Source: Salinispirillum sp. LH 10-3-1
GTDB taxonomy: Bacteria > Pseudomonadota > Gammaproteobacteria > Pseudomonadales > Natronospirillaceae
Direction of reading: 5' to 3'
Length of the DNA stretch: 64,000 bases
Assembly: GCF_030643825.1 (NCBI RefSeq)
Contig: NZ_CP101717.1
Location: forward strand, 1,240,001 to 1,304,000
The stretch's first letter is position 1. Each line of letters opens with the position of its first letter. Positions 44,880 through 55,261 of this stretch are shown one piece after another. The notes under the pieces were generated by a model. That model was not told where the DNA came from and made no database searches. It worked only from the letters and a program-made list of their open reading frames with translations. The position numbers were made by a program, and so were the translations under genes.

Positions 44880-47800
44880 ATGCTCACGCTATACCCCGGT
44901 AACCGCATGGAAGAATTGGTGCAGCTCATGTTGGAGTTGATGCGTTACGGTGGGCGTGAGTACCCGCTAGCAGCCGACCAGATAGTGGTGCAAAACCCTG
45001 GCATGCAGCACTGGCTCTCCATGGAAATGGCCAGCCATCAGGGCATTGCGATGAATACGGATTTTCCCTTGTTGTCGAGATTCATCTGGAAGATGATGCG
45101 CCGTCTCGATAAAGCAGTCCCCGAACAATCGCCTTACGCGCGCGAAGTCTTGGTGTGGCGTATCTATGAGGCCTTGGGTCAGTTGCGTGACCACTCGGCG
45201 ATGGTGGAGCCGACGGCCTATTGGGCAGCCGATCGCACTGATCTACTCAAGCGTTTTCAGTTGGCGCGCACGCAAGCTGACCTGTACGAACAGTATCTGA
45301 TTTATCGCCCGGAGTGGATATCCGCATGGGACGCTGGTCAGTTTGGCGGCATTGCCGGGGCGCCTGAAAGCAGCGCTCAATGGCAAGGTGTGTTGTGGCA
45401 TCACTTAGTACAAAGCGAACCAAGGCACCCTCTGTATTGGTTGGAACGCTGTCGGGCCTTATTGAAGGCAAAGGATGCGGCGTCAGATGCTCATTTTCCA
45501 GCGTCCGCGTATTTGTTCGGCATCAATACCATGGCGCCGCTGTGGTGGGGCTTCTTGCAGGCCCTGGGTGAGCGGATGGACCTCCACGTCTTCTTGCTGA
45601 ACCCTTCGGATGAATATTGGGGGGATATCCAAAGTCCTAAGGCCATTGCGCGTCAGCGCGCCCGTTGGGTCGACCACGAACCGAATGCCAAACTGGCCGA
45701 TGTTGGCAATCCCTTGCTTGCCTCCATGGGGCGGCAAGGGCAAGAGTTTATTCGGCTGGTGTACGGTGAGGAACAGGCGGAAATTTCGGTGTTCACCGCG
45801 CCTTCAGGTACGACCTTGCTGCCCACTTTGCAACGTGACATTTTGCGCCTGCATGATGCGACCGCTGCGCCACAGAATATTGCGGCGGATGACAGCCTGG
45901 TAGTTACCAGTGCGCACAGTGCTCTGCGTGAAGTTCAAGGGCTGCATGATTGGTTGCTCGGGCAGTTTGCCGCAGACCCTAGTTTAACCCCTCGTGATGT
46001 GGTGGTTATGTGTCCTGCGGTTGAAGAGTACGCGCCCTACATCGAAGCGGTGTTCGACAGCGGCGTCAATCTAGAGCGCGGCGGTGTGCCACGTTTACCC
46101 TGTTCTATCGCTGACCGCTCGTTAAGCGACAGCCTGCCCTTGGTGCAGTCCTTCATGGCGTTGATGCAACTGCCCGACAGTCGCTTTACGGTGAATGGCA
46201 TCTTGGCGCATTTGCGGATTCCCGCTGTGCAGCGACGTTTTGGCTTGCAAGCGGAAGACCTGCACACCATTACCCTGTGGCTAGAAAAAGCCGCCATTCA
46301 CTGGGGGTTGGACGCCACGCACAAAGCCCAGTTAGAGCTCCCCGCCGATGATCGCTACACCTGGCAGCAGGGGTTGGAACGCTTGTTGTTGGGCTTTGCT
46401 TGGGGGGATGAAGAGCATGAATATCAGCACCGCCTGCTGTTGCCGTGGGTCGAAGGCGACCAAGCCGAACTGCTGGGAAAGCTGATCCACTTGTTACACG
46501 TGTTGCGGGACGAAAGTCGCCAATGGCATGGTGAGTCTTCGGCGCTCCAGTGGCAAGAGCGCTTGGTGCGCTTGTTAGAGCGTGTGTATACCCCAGGCGA
46601 CGAAGATCAAGATGGCTACGACATGGTTTTGGCGGCCATTCAAGATTTAACGGCTTATACGCAGCGTGCACACTGCGCCGATCAACCGCTGCCCCTGTTG
46701 GTGGTACAGGATTTTTTACGTCATCACTTCAGCCAGCCGGAGCAGCGCCAACGTTTTATGACGGGGCAGGTGACCTTTTGCTCTATGGTGCCGATGCGCA
46801 GTATTCCGTTCAAAGTCATCGCTGTTTTGGGCTTGAACGACGGCCAGTTTCCGCGTCAGCGCCAGCCACTCGGCTTCGACCTCATGGCGCATACCGCGGC
46901 TCGGTTGGGTGATCGTTCGCGGCGCGGCGATGACCGCTACCTGTTTCTGGAAGCCATTTTATCGGCTCGCCAAGCCCTGTATCTGAGCTATCAAGGGCGC
47001 AGTGTGAAGAATAATGAAGTACAGCAGCCCTCACTGGTGTTACAGGAATTACTGCAATATATAGAGCAAGGCTACGGCTGGCGGGCCGACAATGTTATTC
47101 GACAGTTACCATTGCAGCCCTTCAGTCCCGATAACTATCGAGCCCCCTTACAGAGTTACGATGGTCGTTGGCTGCAACTGATGCTGAGCCGCAGTGAAGG
47201 CGGCCAAGGTCAGTTGCCACCACTGCAGTTGCCGCCCTTGGGTGGTGCGACCAAATGGGAGAGCTCAGCGCCAGCAGAAGACAGCGACGACGTACGTCAT
47301 GAAAGCATTGAATATTGGGTGCGTTGGTTTGATCATCCGGCCAAAGCGCTCGCCAACACCCGTTTGAACCTGTATCTCGAAACCGAGCAGAGGCTTTTGG
47401 AGGACGATGAACCCTTCGTTGCATCGCATCTGGACCGCTACACCGTGCAGTCCGATGTGATCAGCAGCGTGCTGCAGCAGGGGAAAGCAGGCGGTGTTTT
47501 GCAACGCCATGAGATGCGCCAAATGTTACCCGACAACCCACGGTTTGCCGCCGAGTTGGATGAATGGCAGCACGACGCAGAGCAGTTTTCGGCGGCATTA
47601 ACGAGTCTGGGTTACGGCGCTCTGGTGGCGAAGCCTCTTGTGTGGGCGCATCAAGGCTTAGTATTGCACGCGCAGTCCGTGGCAAGTTCAGACAAACAGG
47701 TGCTGTGGCGCTTTGCCAATCCGAAGCCGAAAGACCATCTTCGCTTGTGGTTGCATCATTTGCTGGCCAATGTGCAGGGCCCGGTAGAGACCCAGGGGCT

Positions 47801-48203
47801 ATTTCGTCCAGACATAAAGGCCAAGACCTCAAAAGGAGAGGTCAACGTTGCCCAGCGGCTGACGTTGTCGGCGTTAACACCAGAGCAAGCCGAAGCACTG
47901 TTGCAGGCGTGGTTTGAGGCGTGGCAGGCTATCACCTCGTCGCCGTGGCCGGTGAGCGCTGCACTGGCATTGATGGCGTTAGACGGCAAGAGCACGGAAA
48001 AAGAAGGTTGGTATGAGCGCTGGTGGCTGGAACAGATGGACAATGATCCATACTACGTATTGTTTTGGCCGCAGTGTGTCGTTGAACCACCTGAGTGGGG
48101 TCCTGCCCATGATGAATGGGTCAGCTCTTTATATCAGCCCTTATTGGATCATCTTACCGTAGACCACGTCACGACTGGCACAGACGTGGGAGTGTCATCA
48201 TGA
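44880..48203 (+). CDS. recC: Exodeoxyribonuclease V subunit gamma (RecC)
   Basis: This 1107-aa protein (E. coli 1122) is the Chi-recognising, inactive-helicase subunit of RecBCD. The N-terminus LYPGNRMEELVQLM, the PGMQHWLSMEMA segment and the FCSMVPMRSIPFKVI and LGLNDGQFPR motifs in the middle (about 635-660) are diagnostic. AAGG precedes the ATG. It overlaps recB by ATGA, so the three subunits are made in proportion. Order recC-recB-recD is common outside the enterics, which have ptrA in between. Confidence 0.96.
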   Translation: MLTLYPGNRMEELVQLMLELMRYGGREYPLAADQIVVQNPGMQHWLSMEMASHQGIAMNTDFPLLSRFIWKMMRRLDKAVPEQSPYAREVLVWRIYEALGQLRDHSAMVEPTAYWAADRTDLLKRFQLARTQADLYEQYLIYRPEWISAWDAGQFGGIAGAPESSAQWQGVLWHHLVQSEPRHPLYWLERCRALLKAKDAASDAHFPASAYLFGINTMAPLWWGFLQALGERMDLHVFLLNPSDEYWGDIQSPKAIARQRARWVDHEPNAKLADVGNPLLASMGRQGQEFIRLVYGEEQAEISVFTAPSGTTLLPTLQRDILRLHDATAAPQNIAADDSLVVTSAHSALREVQGLHDWLLGQFAADPSLTPRDVVVMCPAVEEYAPYIEAVFDSGVNLERGGVPRLPCSIADRSLSDSLPLVQSFMALMQLPDSRFTVNGILAHLRIPAVQRRFGLQAEDLHTITLWLEKAAIHWGLDATHKAQLELPADDRYTWQQGLERLLLGFAWGDEEHEYQHRLLLPWVEGDQAELLGKLIHLLHVLRDESRQWHGESSALQWQERLVRLLERVYTPGDEDQDGYDMVLAAIQDLTAYTQRAHCADQPLPLLVVQDFLRHHFSQPEQRQRFMTGQVTFCSMVPMRSIPFKVIAVLGLNDGQFPRQRQPLGFDLMAHTAARLGDRSRRGDDRYLFLEAILSARQALYLSYQGRSVKNNEVQQPSLVLQELLQYIEQGYGWRADNVIRQLPLQPFSPDNYRAPLQSYDGRWLQLMLSRSEGGQGQLPPLQLPPLGGATKWESSAPAEDSDDVRHESIEYWVRWFDHPAKALANTRLNLYLETEQRLLEDDEPFVASHLDRYTVQSDVISSVLQQGKAGGVLQRHEMRQMLPDNPRFAAELDEWQHDAEQFSAALTSLGYGALVAKPLVWAHQGLVLHAQSVASSDKQVLWRFANPKPKDHLRLWLHHLLANVQGPVETQGLFRPDIKAKTSKGEVNVAQRLTLSALTPEQAEALLQAWFEAWQAITSSPWPVSAALALMALDGKSTEKEGWYERWWLEQMDNDPYYVLFWPQCVVEPPEWGPAHDEWVSSLYQPLLDHLTVDHVTTGTDVGVSS

Positions 48204-51200
48204 ACGAACGCATGCCACAGCCGTTGGTCGCGGAGGAGATTCCACTCACCGGTCGTCACCTCATAGAAGCGAGTGCGGGTACAGGAAAAACCTACAACAT
48301 CACCCGGCTCTATGCGCGCTTACTGCTGGAGCAAAAACTGAGCGTTCAGCAGATTCTGGTGGTGACCTTCACCCGCGCAGCCACCGAAGAGTTACGAGGG
48401 CGTGTCGCCAGCTATTTGCGCGAATTGCTACATCAGTGGGGTAGCCCGGACGCCGACGATTTTGCACAGACGGTGCGTGCGCGCTTAACCGATCAGGAAG
48501 CCAGGCTGCGCCTGCGCGACGCATTACAAAATCTGGATGAAGCGGCTATCTATACCATTCATGGGTACTGTAAGCGAGTACTCACGCAACAGGCGTTTGC
48601 CAGTGGCATTCCCTTCGAAGTTACCATGGAAGCAGACACCAGCGAACTGGTCTTGCAGGTCACAGCCGACGCGTGGCGCCGCCTGGCGCAAGAGCCCGAG
48701 CGTTACTGTAGGGTGACGGAACGCTTTCCCACCCCCGACAAGTTCTATCAGGCTTTTCGTCAGGTACTGACTTCAGAAGCCCGCGTCGAAGCCGAAACCT
48801 GGGAAGATCTACAGCAATTGAAACAGGTCGTGCTGCAGGGTCTGCACCCTCAGCTCGAATTCTTGCGTAACGAGTTGATTCGTAGCCGGAAAAAGCCAGC
48901 CGAGGTCGAGCAGCGCGAAGGGGAATTAGCAGACCTGCTGAGCTGGTTGGCTGACGCGCCCGAGTTACCCATACCCGCCAGTGTTGCCAGCTTTCTGCAC
49001 GGAAGGCGCTATCCCAAACGGGCAGACATTGCCGAGGTATTAGAGCCGGTGAAGGCGCTAAAAGACCTGCCAGAGCGCTGTCACAAAAGCGCGGTGAATG
49101 CAGAACTCATTGCGTTGTTGAATGAGTTGCGTACCCGTATTCAACATGAGAAACAACGTCAACGCGTATTGGATTTTAATGATCTGGTTACGCAGTTACG
49201 TGACGCCCTACAAGGAGCACAAGGCGCTGCCTTAGCTCACACCTTGGCAGAAACCTTTCCAGCGGCCTTGCTGGATGAATTTCAGGATACCGATCCGCAG
49301 CAGTACGCCATCTTCGATGCGGTTTATCAGTCGCCTGAGACAGCACTCTATATGATTGGTGATCCGAAGCAGGCGATTTACAGCTTTCGTGGCGGGGATG
49401 TTTATGCCTATTTGCAAGCAGGGCAGACTGCAGATTACCTATGGAGTATGGATACCAATTTTCGGTCTTCGCCCACGTTGATTCAGGGCTACAACCGCTT
49501 GTTTTATGGCGCGCCAGTACCCGAAGACGAGGCGGGGCTAGCACCATCCTATCGGGTTTTTGGTGCGCAAATTGGTTATCGCCCGGTTAAGGACGGCGGT
49601 ATCGCCAGCAAGGCCAATAAAACGCCGCTCCACGAGCCCGCAGCCGAGCAAGCCCCTGCGGCGCTGCAACTGGTGCACTTTCCGCTGCATCTTGCGGACC
49701 AAGAGAAGTACTTCTTGGCCGAGTTCCGTCAGGCTATTGCGGCTTGGTGCGCGCAAGAAGTGCAGCGCTTAATGGGCGGCCACGTGCGGCGTGGCGAGCA
49801 ACCCTTGCAGGAAGCGGATATCGCTTTTTTGGTGCGCAGTAAAACCGAAGCCGAAGTGATGCAAGAGGCCTTGCGTGCCGCCGGGTTTGCCTCCGTTTTT
49901 CTCAGCGCCCGTGACAACGTACTGCAGAGTCCGGAAGCCGTGCAGCTGGAAAAAGCCCTTACCGGTATTCTTTATGCGGAAGACGATCGTCTGTTGTTGG
50001 CTGCTTTGGTTTCGCCGCTGTTTGGTTTGACGGCACAGGATATTCTTGCTTTGCAAGATGATGAACATGCTTGGGAGCAACAACGCACCTATGTACTGGG
50101 TTTAAGGGAGCAATGGCAGCGTCATGGCTTTATCACCATGGCCTTGAACCTGGTGCATGACCGGTATCGTCCCGATGCTCAGCAACGAGAGCGGCACGAG
50201 CGAGCCATGACCAATATGCTGCATCTATTAGAGTTGCTGCAACAAGCCAGTCAGCAAGAGTCAGAACCATGGCAGCTGCTGGAATGGCTGCGTCTGCAAC
50301 AGCGCTCTAACTTGTCTCGGCAAGAGGTTGAATTGCGTCTTGAAAGCGACGCCAACCTTATTCGTATAATCACTCAGCACAGCTCAAAGGGGCTGGAATA
50401 TCCCATCGTGTTTGTACCCTTTGCGACCTATGGCGCGAGCAATCGAGCCACCAATGTCATGGCTTATCATGACCGGAACGGCGATATGGTGTGGCGCCTA
50501 GGAGCTGGAGACGACGCCACGAAAGCAGCGCAACGTGAACAGGAAGAAGAGCGAGTGCGTTTGCTATATGTTGCCGTGACGCGTGCTGAGCAACGTTGTT
50601 ATCTGTGTGTAGCGAATTTCGCGCGCCCTCAAACCTCGGCCTTGGGTTTGGCCTTGGGGTTGCCATTGGCAGTGTCGCAAGGCGCAACGACAGAACAGGG
50701 CGAAGAGGCGTCCGTTTCCAGTGATCCGTGGCCGGATGCTTTGCGAACGCTGTGCGCTACCGACGCGAACCAGTCGAGGGCCGACATGGGCTGGACAAAG
50801 GTTGAGCAACTGGTGGAAACGATACCTATCGCGCCCACTATGGACCACCAGGCCCCTCCGACGGTTTCGACCTTTGCCGGGCGAATTGAACGGCACTGGG
50901 GTTTGAGTTCATTCAGTGCCTTGGCACGCAGCCTGACACAAGCACAGGTAGGCTATGGTGATCTCAGTCGGCGTGATCGCGACCAGCAAGAAGCCGGGAG
51001 CGAGGAGCTGACGCTGCGCAAGTCGGCCGATCGTTTGGCCATGCGCTTTCGTCTGCCCAAGGGGGCGCGTGCCGGTAATCTATTACACGATACCTTGGAA
51101 CATATGAATTTTACGGACCCTGACTGGTCGGCAGTAGCTCAACGAGCGCAAGAGCATTTTGGGCAGTTATTCAGCAATACAGCAGCCTTGACCGACTTGC

Positions 51201-51787
51201 AGGTTTGGTTGCAGGCCTGTTTAAACACGCCGCTCAACGCAGAGGGCTTGTCACTGAGCCAGCTGGGTTTACGACAAACGCTGCGTGAAGCAGAGTTCTA
51301 CTTTCCTTTGCATGGTAGCACTGGGCGCGACTTAGCGCGCTTGTTGCAGGCGCACCGGCGCTCGGTCGGCAAAGAGGATGCGGCATCGGTTGAGTTGCCA
51401 GCACGCCAACTGGAAGGGATGATGCATGGCTTCATCGACCTGATTTTCGTCTCCGATGGACGCTACTATGTGTGCGACTACAAATCGACTTGGCTGGGTG
51501 ATCAGTTATCGGCTTATACGCCGGACGCCCTGCAACGCAATATCGAACAGCATTGGTACGACTTACAATATTTGATTTACAGCCTTGCCTTACACCGCTA
51601 CCTGCAGCAACGCATTCCGGATTACCGAATGAGTGAGCACTTTGGTGGTGTTTATTACCTGTACTTGCGCGGAATGGCGCCTGAATCGCCCGGCACCGGA
51701 GTGAACTTCGTACGACCAGATCCCAGTATTATTGAGCGTTTGGATGCTCTGGTGGGCGCTCAGCCAGAAGAGGGGCGACCAGTATGA
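48200..51787 (+). CDS. recB: Exodeoxyribonuclease V subunit beta (RecB)
   Basis: This 1195-aa protein (E. coli 1180) is the 3'-5' helicase and nuclease subunit. The N-terminal UvrD-type motor has Walker A EASAGTGKT (Lys30), VVTFTRAATEELRGRV and LLDEFQDTDP. The C-terminal nuclease carries Asp1080 (FIDLIF) and Asp1093-Tyr-Lys1095 (CDYKS), equivalent to the metal-binding residues of E. coli RecB. The true start is the ATG at 48200, overlapping the recC stop; the frame open further upstream lies in recC. It overlaps recD by ATGA. Confidence 0.96.
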   Translation: MNERMPQPLVAEEIPLTGRHLIEASAGTGKTYNITRLYARLLLEQKLSVQQILVVTFTRAATEELRGRVASYLRELLHQWGSPDADDFAQTVRARLTDQEARLRLRDALQNLDEAAIYTIHGYCKRVLTQQAFASGIPFEVTMEADTSELVLQVTADAWRRLAQEPERYCRVTERFPTPDKFYQAFRQVLTSEARVEAETWEDLQQLKQVVLQGLHPQLEFLRNELIRSRKKPAEVEQREGELADLLSWLADAPELPIPASVASFLHGRRYPKRADIAEVLEPVKALKDLPERCHKSAVNAELIALLNELRTRIQHEKQRQRVLDFNDLVTQLRDALQGAQGAALAHTLAETFPAALLDEFQDTDPQQYAIFDAVYQSPETALYMIGDPKQAIYSFRGGDVYAYLQAGQTADYLWSMDTNFRSSPTLIQGYNRLFYGAPVPEDEAGLAPSYRVFGAQIGYRPVKDGGIASKANKTPLHEPAAEQAPAALQLVHFPLHLADQEKYFLAEFRQAIAAWCAQEVQRLMGGHVRRGEQPLQEADIAFLVRSKTEAEVMQEALRAAGFASVFLSARDNVLQSPEAVQLEKALTGILYAEDDRLLLAALVSPLFGLTAQDILALQDDEHAWEQQRTYVLGLREQWQRHGFITMALNLVHDRYRPDAQQRERHERAMTNMLHLLELLQQASQQESEPWQLLEWLRLQQRSNLSRQEVELRLESDANLIRIITQHSSKGLEYPIVFVPFATYGASNRATNVMAYHDRNGDMVWRLGAGDDATKAAQREQEEERVRLLYVAVTRAEQRCYLCVANFARPQTSALGLALGLPLAVSQGATTEQGEEASVSSDPWPDALRTLCATDANQSRADMGWTKVEQLVETIPIAPTMDHQAPPTVSTFAGRIERHWGLSSFSALARSLTQAQVGYGDLSRRDRDQQEAGSEELTLRKSADRLAMRFRLPKGARAGNLLHDTLEHMNFTDPDWSAVAQRAQEHFGQLFSNTAALTDLQVWLQACLNTPLNAEGLSLSQLGLRQTLREAEFYFPLHGSTGRDLARLLQAHRRSVGKEDAASVELPARQLEGMMHGFIDLIFVSDGRYYVCDYKSTWLGDQLSAYTPDALQRNIEQHWYDLQYLIYSLALHRYLQQRIPDYRMSEHFGGVYYLYLRGMAPESPGTGVNFVRPDPSIIERLDALVGAQPEEGRPV

Positions 51788-53811
51788 AGCCATTGCATCA
51801 CGAACATGACTTAGCTTGGCACGACGGCGCGTGGTCATCTTACGACCAACTGCGGTTGCTCTGCGAAGACATGGCCGCAGTGGACTATTATCTGGCGCTG
51901 GATGTGGTGCAACGACAGACCGACATCCAAAGGACCTCAGCAGGCCAAGAAATCCTGTTGTACAGCTTGGCAGCGCTGAGTCGCGCCCTGCGCGACGGTC
52001 ACAGTTGTTTGGACCTGCGTGCTTTGGCTGGCGAGGTGGTTTGGCGTACTCCAGCCGGCGAGGGTGCCCCGTCGAGTGAGGTTTGGCGCGCGCCTGCCCT
52101 GGCAGACTGGCAAGCAGCGCTGAGCAGCTTGGTGCCAGAAGGCAGCGCTGAACACCCCATCGTTTTATCCGGTCACCGCCTGTATCTGCGCCGCTATTGG
52201 CGGTTCGAACAGGAGGTGGCCGAACGTTTGCAGCCGTTATTGGCTGACGTACGGTTTATCGACAGCAGCAAAGCGCAGGCGGTATTGCGCACGTTGTTTC
52301 CTAAGCAGGTCATCAGTGGTGACACACCAGTGCAGACGTCGTTATTTGACGACTCGCCGAGCCCGTCGGACAACAGAACAGACTGGCAAGAGGTCGCCGT
52401 CGCCAACGCTTTGCGCCGCCGATTGGCCATCATAGCCGGTGGTCCCGGAACCGGTAAAACGACGTCAGTGATCAAATTGTTGTACGCGCTGCTGGCATTG
52501 AATCCAGACGGCGACAAAATCAAACTGGCTGCCCCGACCGGCAAGGCCGCGCAGCGCTTAACAGAGTCGGTGCAGGGCGCGAAAGAACGTTTAGCGCAAC
52601 TTCCAGGTATTGATCCAGGTGTACTGCAACGCATTCCAAGCGCCGCCAGCACCTTGCATCGCTTGTTAGGCGTTATTCCCAACACCGTGCAGTTTCGCCA
52701 CCACCAAGACAACCCTCTAGACCTTGATGTCCTGCTACTGGATGAAGTCTCTATGGTGGACTTGCCCATGATGACTCGCCTGCTGCGGGCACTGCCTGCG
52801 GACTGTCGTATCATCATGCTGGGGGATGCAGATCAGTTGCCCTCAGTAGCGGCAGGCAGTGTGCTGGCAGACTTGGCACCGCGACCCTTTGCGGGCTACA
52901 GCGTCGAAAATACCCAATGGTTAGAGCATGTGACCGGATACACCTTGCCAGTGGTGGCGTCTCCGCTGAAGCCGGGCGTCGCGCCCGAAATTCGAGCAGC
53001 ATTGGGGCAGCCGGTAAACGCTGATCATGTGGTGTTCTTACGCGATAGCCACCGTTTCAGTGACGACAGCGCCATTGGCCAGTTGGCACAACAGGTGATC
53101 GCCGGGGATCAGAGCGGAAGTTGGCGCACGCTGTGCCACAGTACACCGGATGTTATTCATGTTCCTACTTCGGTGGACTTACCAACCTGGATCGCAGAGC
53201 TGACCGATCGCTTTATATTGGCTATTTATGCCGCGCAGGATATTGCGGAAGCATGGCAGGCGTTACAAAACTTTCGCTTGTTGGCGGCCGTACGTAATGG
53301 GCCGCAAGGCGTGCAGGCTCTGAATGACTTGGTTGAACAGCGGTTGCGGCAGTTGGGGCGCATTCCGGGCCGACAGACCGACTGGTATGAACGCCGTCCG
53401 GTCATGGTGACACAGAACCACTATGGCGTACGGTTGTTCAATGGCGACATCGGCATAACTTGGCGGGGACCAGACGGTCGTCTGGCGGTCTATTTTGATT
53501 CCGGGCAAGTCGATGAGGGCGGTGCCATGGTTTTTCGTGCGGTGACACCAGGCAGATTACCGCCAGTAGAAACCGTATACGCCATGACCATACATAAAAC
53601 GCAGGGGTCGGAATTCACGCATGTTGCAATGGTGCTACCTGATACTCATCAGCGACTGCTGTCGCGTGAGTTGATTTATACCGGTGTGACGCGCGCTCGT
53701 CGCACGGTGACCGTCTGGTGTTCGGAGTCTGTTTGGCAGCAATCCGTGGCCTCTCCCGTAGTAAGGTACTCCGGGCTGGGCGTTCGCTTGCAGATCGAAA
53801 ACTGCCGTTAA
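51784..53811 (+). CDS. recD: Exodeoxyribonuclease V subunit alpha (RecD)
   Basis: This 675-aa protein is the 5'-3' helicase subunit, longer than E. coli RecD (608). Motifs are Walker A AGGPGTGKTTS, LLLDEVSMVDLPMM and, at the C-terminus, YAMTIHKTQGSEF and the GVTRARRTV segment. The extra length is spread over the N-terminal domain and the middle. It completes the operon. A short intergenic gap with a possible -10 (TAAAGT near 53839) separates it from the lipoprotein gene. Confidence 0.95.
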   Translation: MKPLHHEHDLAWHDGAWSSYDQLRLLCEDMAAVDYYLALDVVQRQTDIQRTSAGQEILLYSLAALSRALRDGHSCLDLRALAGEVVWRTPAGEGAPSSEVWRAPALADWQAALSSLVPEGSAEHPIVLSGHRLYLRRYWRFEQEVAERLQPLLADVRFIDSSKAQAVLRTLFPKQVISGDTPVQTSLFDDSPSPSDNRTDWQEVAVANALRRRLAIIAGGPGTGKTTSVIKLLYALLALNPDGDKIKLAAPTGKAAQRLTESVQGAKERLAQLPGIDPGVLQRIPSAASTLHRLLGVIPNTVQFRHHQDNPLDLDVLLLDEVSMVDLPMMTRLLRALPADCRIIMLGDADQLPSVAAGSVLADLAPRPFAGYSVENTQWLEHVTGYTLPVVASPLKPGVAPEIRAALGQPVNADHVVFLRDSHRFSDDSAIGQLAQQVIAGDQSGSWRTLCHSTPDVIHVPTSVDLPTWIAELTDRFILAIYAAQDIAEAWQALQNFRLLAAVRNGPQGVQALNDLVEQRLRQLGRIPGRQTDWYERRPVMVTQNHYGVRLFNGDIGITWRGPDGRLAVYFDSGQVDEGGAMVFRAVTPGRLPPVETVYAMTIHKTQGSEFTHVAMVLPDTHQRLLSRELIYTGVTRARRTVTVWCSESVWQQSVASPVVRYSGLGVRLQIENCR

Positions 53812-53884
53812 GGCTGCATCGATTAGCGATCGTTTTGTGCTAAAGTGCGCGCAGTAGTATCACATGGATCTGAGGTTGATGATT

Positions 53885-54487
53885 ATGTTTCGTATGTTAC
53901 CTGTAATGCTGTTGGCAATCGTTCTTACTGGTTGCGCCTCGGCACCGTTAATTAATAAGGAAAGCACCAAGGATACCGTGTTGTTGGTGGGGCTGAATCT
54001 TCAAGGCTCAACACCGTCACAGCTTGGTCATTATTATCTGCTAAACCTTGTTGATGCAGCGGAAAACGATGTGCAGGTCATTGTTCGGCCGCGCCGTACC
54101 GACCGTTACATGGTTGTTACCGAGTTGCCGCCGGGTGACTACCAAATGGTCAGTTGGGCCGCGCGCACAGCGCCGGGGGTCAGTGGCTTTGCCGATGTTT
54201 CGTTGCGTGCGCGAGAGGTAGACATTCGCTTTAGCTTGGAAGAGGGCGCTGCCCATAAACTGTCACAGCAGTTTAATGTTGAACACAGCCAAGACCGCTA
54301 TGGTCGGCGCATTATGCAGGCCAGTTTCGGGCCATTGCAGGATAACGTGGCGGGCCGGATGGATCGGCGCATGGACCAGATCGGGCCAGATTGGGTGGTC
54401 ATAAACGAACCCGTCGGAGTTGTGCCGGAGAAAGAAGAAACGCCGGCACGTCGGGGCGGTTTGATGCAATTCCTGTTTGGTAGCTAA
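53885..54487 (+). CDS. Small lipoprotein of unknown function
   Basis: This 200-aa protein has a lipoprotein signal (MFRMLPVMLLAIVLTGC) with lipid-modified Cys17. The mature part is beta-rich, with a PPGDYQMVSW segment around residue 76 of the type seen in carbohydrate-binding-like or beta-sandwich lipoproteins, and a basic tail ending in RGGLMQFLFGS. The family is not recognised. In-frame ATGs lie 21 and 6 nt upstream; GAGG at 53870-53873 best suits the chosen one. Confidence 0.75.
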   Translation: MFRMLPVMLLAIVLTGCASAPLINKESTKDTVLLVGLNLQGSTPSQLGHYYLLNLVDAAENDVQVIVRPRRTDRYMVVTELPPGDYQMVSWAARTAPGVSGFADVSLRAREVDIRFSLEEGAAHKLSQQFNVEHSQDRYGRRIMQASFGPLQDNVAGRMDRRMDQIGPDWVVINEPVGVVPEKEETPARRGGLMQFLFGS

Positions 54488-54636
54488 TCACTATTCGCTC
54501 TTTTGTGAATTAAACCTACCCAATAACCGGCTGAGACTTCATAAGTGCATTTCTGATGGCTAATGAGTGTTGCTGACGTACAACTGACGTGGTGTTGATT
54601 ATCATCAACCCACGTATTTAACCGAGCGAACGTAGT

Positions 54637-55254
54637 ATGTATCGAGGCGAGCTGTTGAACAGCATCAGTCATCTAGTGGGTGCGCTGGCGGCGTTTGCCG
54701 GTATGGTCGTGTTGATCGTACTGGCTGCTGTTAAAGCAAATGCCATCACGGTGGTCAGCGTCAGCATCTATGGCGCGACGCTGGTTATTCTCTACACAGC
54801 GTCTACGCTGTATCACAGCTTCAAAGGACGGCCGAAGGCGATTTTTCAGAAAATCGACCATTTAGCGATTTATCTATTGATTGCCGGTACCTACACGCCG
54901 TTCACCCTGGTTACGCTCAATGGCCCTTGGGGTTGGACAATATTTGGCATTGTTTGGGGGCTGGCGATTGTTGGTATGATCATCGAGTTACTGCCGTTTG
55001 ATAAGCGGCGTATTTTGCCGGTGGTTATTTATCTGGCGATGGGGTGGAGCATTGTCTTTGCCATGGAGCCGTTGCTCGAAGTGATGCCAAAGCAGGGTAT
55101 GTGGGGATTATCTCTCGGCGGGATCATCTACACCCTTGGCATTATCTTCTATGCCTTTGGTGATCGTATTCCGCATGGTCATGGCATCTGGCACTTTTTT
55201 GTATTGGGCGGTAGTGTGTGTCATTACCTGACCATTTTATTCTTTGTGATATGA
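54637..55254 (+). CDS. trhA: Hemolysin III family membrane protein TrhA
   Basis: This 205-aa protein has seven predicted membrane helices and the motifs of the PAQR/hemolysin III family: SxxYHS (TASTLYHSF), DHLAIYLLIAGTYTPF and the C-terminal GHGIWHFFVLGGSVCHY (His residues likely bind zinc). In E. coli TrhA is linked to membrane fluidity. Upstream (54594-54609) is a palindrome GTTGAT-TATC-ATCAAC in its promoter region. Confidence 0.92.
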   Translation: MYRGELLNSISHLVGALAAFAGMVVLIVLAAVKANAITVVSVSIYGATLVILYTASTLYHSFKGRPKAIFQKIDHLAIYLLIAGTYTPFTLVTLNGPWGWTIFGIVWGLAIVGMIIELLPFDKRRILPVVIYLAMGWSIVFAMEPLLEVMPKQGMWGLSLGGIIYTLGIIFYAFGDRIPHGHGIWHFFVLGGSVCHYLTILFFVI

Positions 55255-55261
55255 GGTGCCG